Assembly (NCBI GenBank): GCA_947579605.1
Contig: OX388318.1
Coordinates: 9,238,001-9,302,000 of the forward strand
Length of the DNA: 64,000 bases
Origin: Athripsodes cinereus
Taxonomy: Eukaryota > Arthropoda > Insecta > Trichoptera > Leptoceridae
Direction of reading: 5' to 3'
A program made the position numbers and the translations under genes. Of the stretch, positions 57,520-64,000 are shown one piece after another. Numbering within the stretch: position 1 is the stretch's first letter; each line of letters opens with the position of its first letter. Below the pieces are notes generated by a model. It was not told the DNA's origin. It ran no database searches and saw nothing but the letters and a program-made list of their open reading frames with translations.

Positions 57520-57925
57520 TTTATAATAAAACATAACGTTTCTCACTACTTCCAATATGCACGCAGAGTTTTATGAGTAGGTATTTAAAATTTATATCTC
57601 ACAATGAATCATGTGAAATATTTGACCTCCTCAACAGGCTTACCTCCTGGTAATATTGACACTGTAATTAATAAAGTTAATAGATATTTTAATTTATTGC
57701 AAATATTTACAATACTGAAGATAATTTTCAATGAATAGAAAACATGTATAATAATTATTATATTAATTTACAACCTCACTTTATTTATATCCCAAGTGTT
57801 GTATTGTAACAATGACGTCTTTATTGACTATTATTTGTTTCAAAGTATCACAGAGTTCACAGAATTAAATTAAATACGATTTACAAAACTTCTAGGTGCT
57901 CTATTTGTAAAAAAAAAATTGGCTA
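57520..57925. other. AT-rich non-coding DNA
   Basis: Nothing recognised. Confidence 0.4.
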
Positions 57926-58165
57926 GTCTACTATACTATAACCTTACGCCGTATCCCAGGTGGGGTAACCAAGGCAGAGAGAATGGAATGCCATATAGAT
58001 CTATTGTTATATACCTACTTCTTTCGCTTCCTCTATATTCATCCAGTTTTTAATACATGCACGCCGATTTCTCCTACTCAACACCCGGCCGTCCTTAAGA
58101 ATTTGATTCATATGATAAAGCCACGTGTTTCTTGGACGTCCGCTATACCCCAATGACAATTTTAC
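57926..58165 (-). mobile_element. RTE-B LINE C-terminus and 3' end
   Basis: Plus reading: tail TACTATACTATA, then ACCTTACGCCGTATCCCAGG, TGGGGTAACC. In minus sense the coding part gives, across frameshifts, RTSKKHVALSYESNS or its in-frame equivalent with GRP, then RRACIKNWMNIEEAKEV. The 3' ~30 bp and tail match the GTA-tail SINE end (ACC..ACGGCATATCCCA..GTGGGGTAGCC). This is the LINE whose 3' end the SINE copies. Confidence 0.75.
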
Positions 58166-59497
58166 GTTATTAACTTGTGATTTAGCTTTTTCGTGATACA
58201 GGTAACGATAAATATATTGACAGTAAAAAAACTCTTAAAATCTTACAAAAATATTTGAAAAAAGAAAACAATTATTTCATTAATTATGATCTAAAAACTT
58301 AGACATTGAGGTAAATTTTACAAGCAAAGAAATCTGTAATATTAATCAGCATTAAATTAACTTACTTTTGTCTTGGTTTTAGATTATTACCGACCCTTCT
58401 TCTTAACACGTACTTTTCAAAGAACAAAAAGGACCCATGACTCATCGAATATTCATAAAACAATCTGATGAATATCCTCAAGATTATACGGGTTCAAACT
58501 TTCCCCGGAAAATCCTCCGGAAACGGCTTATCCCTTTGGTAATTTTTCGCATCAGTGCAATACAAAGATTGGAATATCGGTTGGTATTATAAGCTGATTT
58601 GAATATTACTTTTCTTGGACATAGAAATACCCTGTTCAAATTTAATACCCTTCTTTGTAGAAAATAATAATATCATTTTTGGCGTTATTTTCAAATTCTG
58701 CTATTTCTTATTGTAACGTTATTATATGTGGCATAGTTTTACACTTTTGATCAATATTTTAACAATAATAACATAAATTATAATTTAAATATGTTCTAAA
58801 TCGTAATCATATTTCTTTACCCTTTCAGCAATAAAAATCGCATTTGTCAGTAAGGATCAAAGTCATCTATTCTACTGCTTACTATTTTCGACAGTATCAT
58901 GGTCTCTCTCCATGCAATAAAAACAAACAAACATTCAAGATAAATAGCATATCTCATTGCTATTTAAATATTTTATACAGAGAATTATTAAATTTATTAT
59001 TCTGGGTTGATTCCACCAACAAAACTTCAGATTATCATTAACAAAGATTCGTTTTACCTAGGAACAAATCTTTCATTCTTAAATAAATCAATATTTCAGA
59101 TTTACGTCAAAAACTAGAATAGGCACTCGAGTCATTTCATGTAATACACACAATACTACATAGTTCTTGATGTGAAATCATGTCACTTCGTATAGAGTAC
59201 TCTGTCTAAGTAAATAATAATAGGTATCGGATATTAGTACCCTGTCTATGTAAATAATTAGAGGGACCTACCTATTAGATATTTCAAGTAACTTGAACGT
59301 AAAGTGTGAATACTGTCGCCTTGAATTTCATGCGGTGGATTAGGTTTCATTCAGCGAAATAACACTAATATTAATAATTTATTTTAGGTCAGTCTAAGCA
59401 TGATCTAGTCGTGAAGTTGTCTGGATGTTAAAAATATACGTGTAACGCAAATCACTCAAACTTGATGGAATGCTTTAACTGAATAATACCCAAATAG
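58166..59497. other. AT-rich non-coding DNA with a SINE scrap
   Basis: 58,895-58,985 carries pieces (CTCTCCATGCAATAAAAACA, ACATTCAAGATAAATAGCAT, ATCTCATTGC) that follow the GTA-tail SINE in minus orientation. A GC-richer patch at 58,490-58,540 is unidentified. No exon. Confidence 0.35.
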
Positions 59498-59745
59498 TAT
59501 ACTATACTATACCATCACGGCATATTTCACAAGTGGGGTAGCCAGCAGATCAGCTGCACGTAAGAAACATGCAAACTGTCCTCTTCGTGCCAATATAAAA
59601 TCAAGACATTCAGGATGGGTGGCAAGCCTCATCGCTGAATTTAAGATGTAAAATGTCTTATTTTTTCGAACACCTGCCTTTTACAGAACACTCGAAAACT
59701 TACGCAGAAGAGTGGGAGACCAATTCTTTACCGGGTGCTCCACGG
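59498..59745 (-). mobile_element. GTA-tail SINE, young copy
   Basis: The tail TACTATACTAT precedes ACCATCACGGCATATTTCAC; the rest is almost identical to the 41.1-kb copy and ends CCGGGTGCTCCACGGG. Flanks CCAAATAGTA (left) and CCAATAGTA (right) may be a slightly altered duplication. Its tail has the TACTAT form of RTE-B rather than pure (TAC)n. Confidence 0.85.
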
Positions 59746-60165
59746 GTGACCAATAGTAAGGAGAATATTTGGATTAATTTTTTCATTTCATGTAAACAAT
59801 ACCTGTTCAGCATTGCGGTGATAAAATTCACCTTGTTCATGGAAAGCTGGTTGATTTACATAAAAGTTCATCCCTAGAGATTTTCTAAATTCAAAATTTA
59901 ACGAATTTTGAAAACATATCTCTCAATCTGCCATCGCGAGGTATTTATTTTTATTTTATAGACAGCTAACAATGGGAAACTGTGGCACAGGGCAGATGGC
60001 TTGTGGGCCGCCTCAGAAGAAATTGGTACGTGAAAGAACTGACAAGTGTTAAACATGTATGTAGGAATGTTTTTTAGAGTGGACAGAGTTCTTGAATAAG
60101 TAATGAACAGGGATAAAATACATAATAATTCGTGATGAACTCCCAATCCAATTATCACTGAGAAA
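59746..60165. other. Non-coding DNA
   Basis: A GC-richer piece at 59,960-60,020 (GAAACTGTGGCACAGGGC) is unidentified. Nothing else. Confidence 0.35.
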
Positions 60166-60412
60166 AATACTCACAACGAATCAGTACGGTACTATCAGAT
60201 TAGGACCAGAGATCGTACAAACAATTCATTGGTATAAATCTATAATATTAACTCTTCGCAAACAAATCATTGGTAAATTTACCAACAACTTGTTTGCGAA
60301 GAGTTAATATTATAGATTCGTACTAATGAATCGTTTGTACGATCTCTGGTCCTAATCTGATAGTACCGTACCAATGGTTCGTTGTGAAATTTCGTTAGTA
60401 TTTTTCTCAGTG
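60166..60412. mobile_element. Fold-back MITE copy 3
   Basis: Begins CACTGAGAAAAATACT and ends AGTATTTTTCTCAGTG, with arms containing ATCAGATTAGGACCAGAGAT and its complement. TA follows on the right; the left flank is TAT. The left arm lacks ~10 bp (AACGAAATTTC) present in the right arm. Confidence 0.85.
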
Positions 60413-61207
60413 TAGGTTATAGAAGATGAATATGTATACATTGAGGGTGTCCCAAGTAGAATTTTATTCGTATCCATGAATTTTCAAAAAAACTAACCTA
60501 TGTATGTATATGTTTGCTTTTTGAGGGATTTACAAAATGTTTCCTTATTTATTAACAGTGATTTTGTGGTAAATTAATGATGGATAATAAGCTCTAATGC
60601 TTTGATTATCATTCATAATACTAGATGAATAGGTTGTATTTGTGAAATTAGTCTACTAAATTTTGAACAACAACAAAGACTCGACGCCGAATTTCAAACA
60701 AAATGGAATGGGAGTGAGAGCTTTCAGAGCTGGCATATCCATCAGACATATAAGCACCATCATCATCACTTTAAAACCTTTGTGCAATCAAAACGTATCT
60801 ACCTATTACCACTCATTCATGTAATATCGATATTCTATACCCGGTATTCACCATTCACCTATCAATCAACATTATATACCTTCTATCAATATTACTCATA
60901 TCTTTATTACTATTACTGTGGTATATTAAGTAACTACCTATTGTATTTTAAAAAAGCACGCGCTTTCAATGTTTTATTCCAGTTTTTTCCCCATTCCGAT
61001 AAACAATATAATAATATATAATCATAGATTACACTTCCCTAGTCATTACTTTACTGTCTTTACTATACTACATCTTATAAAACGTTAATAGCCATATGGC
61101 AAGAGAATGCATATTTAGACTTAATTTACTATACTTGTCTAAAGCTCATTCATTCAGGCTATCACAGCACTTTCCTATAAACTGTAAATAATAAAAATAC
61201 AAGTTTT
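60413..61207. other. AT-rich non-coding DNA
   Basis: Nothing recognised. Confidence 0.4.
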
Positions 61208-61270
61208 TCTACGTGCCAATTAACGTTAAACATTCAGGATTGGTGGCATACCTCATCACTGTTTAAAGTT
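61208..61270 (-). mobile_element. GTA-tail SINE, internal scrap
   Basis: Plus reading CTACGTGCCAATTAACGTTA, AACATTCAGGATTGGTGGCA and TACCTCATCACTG match the centre of the family in minus orientation. Confidence 0.6.
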
Positions 61271-61418
61271 AATCCTAACTAAATGAAAACCTAAATCTTA
61301 GTACACTTTCTCGTATTTTCCATGGTTTAATAGAAAACATTTCTCAAAAAAAGAATCTATTGAGCAACTTCTCAGTGCAACTGTGAATTCAAATTTTAAC
61401 ATTTGTAAGGAATGGTGG

Positions 61419-61533
61419 TGCACCCAAGTGCCGGCAAACTTCCTTTTCACGACACAAGCTTTTAGTAGCTTACTGTGAAAGGCGTATAAGGTTGTATTTG
61501 GGTTTATAACAAAAACCCAGATATATCTTTTTT
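61419..61533 (+). mobile_element. tRNA-derived SINE (family 2), head-truncated
   Basis: Starts at CACCCAAGTGCCGGCAAAC, just after the B-box position, and runs through CCTTTTCACGACACAAGC and GTATTTGGGTTTATAACAAA to CCCAGATATATCTTT. The whole tRNA-like head is absent, as expected of 5' truncation. Confidence 0.8.
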
Positions 61534-62464
61534 AAAAGAAAAATCTACAATTATTGACATTTATGAAGGATTTACAAGCATAAATTTGGCGTCGGGTTGG
61601 GACTCCAATAGTTGTCACAATGAGCACTTTTCTTTCTTTCACAAGTATTTTGACAGCCTGGATGCTGTTCCTCTTCCACCATTCCGATAACAACGATATC
61701 GCGAAAACGAGCATCTATAAGATTGGATTACATTGGTTTATGTTGGGACAGTGCATATATTCTCTGTTTGTGTATGAGATTTTATTTAGTCACGTTTAAT
61801 AGTTGGAATAGGAGATATTCATTATTTATGAGTACCTACGGTTAATTGAATATATACCCCTATTATTATTATTATGAAATTATATATTAAAGAGTTTAAT
61901 TATAAAATCATATTTCATATTATTTTCTCTGTACAATGTTGTGTGGTTCAGTTAATGATATTGCAGGAATTCAATTAAAACGTTATTCTTTTATAGTTTT
62001 TATTGATATTAGAAAATGCTATATTCACGCTTCGTTTTCCTAGTATTAATGTGGCAAGTATATTTTTTTTACAATACAGTTCCAGCTGATTAAACATTAT
62101 TATAAAGTGAAGTTAGTAATGAATATGTGGTGTGAATATAAATACTGCTAATCTAGTCTATTCATTTCAGTATTAAGATTCGTTTTGCATAGTTTAATTG
62201 ATTCAATAAAAATGTATTCGATAGCCAAGCCTTTATTTATTTGAATAATGCTAAGTAACTTAATAACAGTTATTAGTTACTAATCTTCTATTGGACATTT
62301 TGATATTGCAGTGGTGATATTTTTCTATGGATTTTTAATAAACTCGTCTCCTCTGGATTTTGGCTGAGTAGCACACTAATAAATAAAAATAAACTTATGA
62401 TACTAAATTACTTTCCGTATAATCTTTAGCAAAAAACACAATTTACACTCTTTTTTGTCAGTTT
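61534..62464. other. AT-rich non-coding DNA
   Basis: A minus frame at 61,532-61,714 contains VPTRRQIYACKS, which I cannot place in a family. Nothing else is supported. Confidence 0.35.
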
Positions 62465-62620
62465 TCGTATGCCCTTTAAATCGCTGATAATATTCGTAAT
62501 ACATCTTAAATGAGACATTTAATATCTTCAATTGAACGGTGAGGCATATCACATATTCTAAATACCTTATTTAGACACGTAGAGGACGACATGTATGTTT
62601 ATTACCAGCAGCTAGTAAAA
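62465..62620 (+). mobile_element. GTA-tail SINE, old copy
   Basis: CCCTTTAAATCGCTGATAAT, GAGACATTTAATATCTTCAA, GGTGAGGCATATCAC, CTAAATACCTTATTTAGACA, CGTAGAGGACGACATGTATG and TTTATTACCAGCAGC follow the family order. The 3' end is replaced by the repeat at 62,631. Confidence 0.65.
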
Positions 62621-62630
62621 AAAGACATCC

Positions 62631-62845
62631 ATACAATGACTTTATCGCCAGGATAGAGATTCTCCTTTGATTCTGTTTCTTTTTTATGGTATTTTTTGTT
62701 GTTTTTTTTGACATGGGATTTCTTTGTTTTTTTTTTGTTTTTGTTTTTTTCTCTTGTTTTTTCATTTTTCCTGCTGAGATTGCCTTGGCCAAAAGCTGTT
62801 ATGGTCTCAGTGCAGGGTGATATTTTTAGAATAATAACAATATCC
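62631..62845. repeat. Unclassified dispersed repeat (pair with 25.98 kb)
   Basis: CCATACAATGACTTTATCGC, CAGGATAGAGATTCTCC, a long T-rich tract, TTTCCTGCTGAGATTGCCTT, GGCCAAAAGCTGTTATGGTC and AGTGCAGGGTGATA parallel 25,983-26,185. The T-rich middle is expanded here. Confidence 0.65.
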
Positions 62846-62954
62846 CTCTTTGTTCATCTTCAAATCATGTCTTCTATCTTGTGCTTACTGAAGGCTTCTC
62901 CATCTGCATATATAAAGAGATATTCATTCTTGATTACTAATGATTACCTACCTC

Positions 62955-63140
62955 ACGTATAAAACAATTAACATCTACAATTCAGCAACAAGGCATACCA
63001 CTTATCTTGAATGTCATATTTTTTTCGCACTTAGAGAACAATCTGTATGTTTATCAATTGCAATTAGTCCTCTGGCTACCACACTTATGGGATATGCCAT
63101 GTTTGTATATAGTATTGGCAGTAGTAGTAGTATTACGATA
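62955..63140 (+). mobile_element. GTA-tail SINE, intermediate-age copy with GTA tail
   Basis: ACATCTACAATTCAGCAAC, CTTATCTTGAATGTCATA, GAGAACAATCTGTATG, TCTGGCTACCACACTTATGG and GATATGCCATG follow the family order, and a GTAGTAGTAGTA tail follows ~17 bp later. Confidence 0.75.
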
Positions 63141-63775
63141 TACGTATATTACAACATTATTTTATTAACGCCCAACAAACATACATGAGTTTAATATTCA
63201 TCCCCTTATGGTATTTCATAATAATATTATTAATCACTGCACTGCATATTATAAAGTTATTATAACAAACACAATAACTCATCTGTACACTAAATTCATA
63301 TTTTCAAGTCAATTAATGTTAAGATATTATTTTCACTATATTGCAATAATAATTATAGCTGATATTATTTTCATGTGTCAATATAACTTATGACATTACT
63401 GCTGCCATATTTGTCCACACGCCTAATTCTATTAAATTCGACACTTTCCAATCCCATAAATTATTATCAGAATGGACAGTTTGATTGTTATGGCGAAATT
63501 GAAAATCGTTATATTGTGACATTTTGAATAATTGTTAATTTATATATAATTGGTAATTATTATAAAGCCGATTCAAATTAATATCCGTTTGTTTAAAGCC
63601 GAATCGGGTATTTTCATATAAATTGCTCGAGATTTAATTTTTGAAATTCGTTAATTCCTTGTTCAGTTGCATGCCTGAATTCTATCTTATCTATTTTATA
63701 TAAGAAATAGCACCATGCGTTCATCACTAAGAATACATTTTTTATCATTAAAATAGTTTATTATTCATCCCATTA
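63141..63775. other. AT-rich non-coding DNA
   Basis: Nothing recognised. Confidence 0.4.
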
Positions 63776-64000
63776 CGTTTCAACGATGCTCTATAGAGAA
63801 CATAGCAGAAACCAGGCTCCTCTATTCAAAATATTGCGGCAACTGAGTCACCTCTTCAATCGACATTCCTGATCACTATTTTCGTTGGCATAGGAATGAT
63901 GTATTGTGAAAGAGGGACGTTGAGGCAATCGGAAATGTTTTACATGAAACAATATTGTTCTGGTGTAACCCACTACACATTCTGAAAATATGTTTCAATC
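63776..64000 (-). mobile_element. RTE-A LINE, old copy running past the window end
   Basis: Plus reading AACATAGCAGAAACCAGGCT, CCTCTATTCAAAATATTGCG, ACCTCTTCAATCGACATTCC and AATGATGTATTGTGAAAGAG align in order with RTE-A but with ~20% differences by eye. The ATGATG tail is lost. The copy continues beyond 64,000. Confidence 0.75.

Overview
The window is AT-rich, repeat-dense eukaryotic DNA with almost no protein-coding capacity of its own. I infer an insect, most likely a moth or butterfly (Lepidoptera). The reasons are the base composition, the scattered TACCTACC/GGTAGGTA motifs, and the transposon mix: RTE-type LINEs with short microsatellite tails, tRNA-derived SINEs, mariner, pogo-like and hAT elements and fold-back MITEs. 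No rRNA, CRISPR array, operon-like gene block or long host ORF is visible. The longest open frames are transposon fragments: a 277-codon piece of LINE reverse transcriptase at 21.1-22.0 kb (minus) and a 147-codon RTE C-terminus at 38.7-39.1 kb (plus).

Layout. 1-9 kb is packed with nested elements: a pogo-like transposon with a pipsqueak-type HTH remnant, a tandem pair of tRNA-SINEs, LINE 3' ends, a fold-back MITE, a hAT inside a hAT, a GC-rich fold-back and a microsatellite-tailed LINE end. 9-20 kb is sparser: an internally deleted mariner, a second fold-back MITE, a candidate recursive splice site at 16,843/16,844 (plus) and an RTE copy. 19.6-22 kb holds a young SINE, a perfect 63-bp-arm hairpin inside a 12-bp target duplication, and a 5'-truncated LINE. 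28.4-28.6 kb (plus) holds the only plausible host-gene piece: a TATA-like box and TCAGT initiator, a 5'UTR, then ATG coding MGNCL and a GTAAGT donor. The N-terminus matches what I know of RNF11-type RING proteins. No matching downstream exon was recognised, so if this is real, the rest of the window to the right may be first intron. 29-64 kb is mostly non-coding AT-rich DNA with scattered retroelement copies, a hAT MITE, two more hairpins and a pogo-like MITE.

How the parts relate. The main theme is retrotransposition. I name four recurring families. (1) RTE-A: 5'-truncated, ATGATG-tailed, with 9-11-bp target duplications. (2) RTE-B: LINE fragments with a TACTAT-type tail. (3) GTA-tail SINE: about 235 bp, around 18 copies from nearly identical to very old, 9-11-bp target duplications. 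(4) Two tRNA-derived SINE families. The last ~30 bp of the GTA-tail SINE match the 3' end of RTE-B, which suggests that RTE-B supplies the machinery that moves the SINE. This LINE/SINE partnership, the very small (39-45 bp) insertions with perfect 10-bp duplications, and the near-perfect hairpins are the most unusual signals here.
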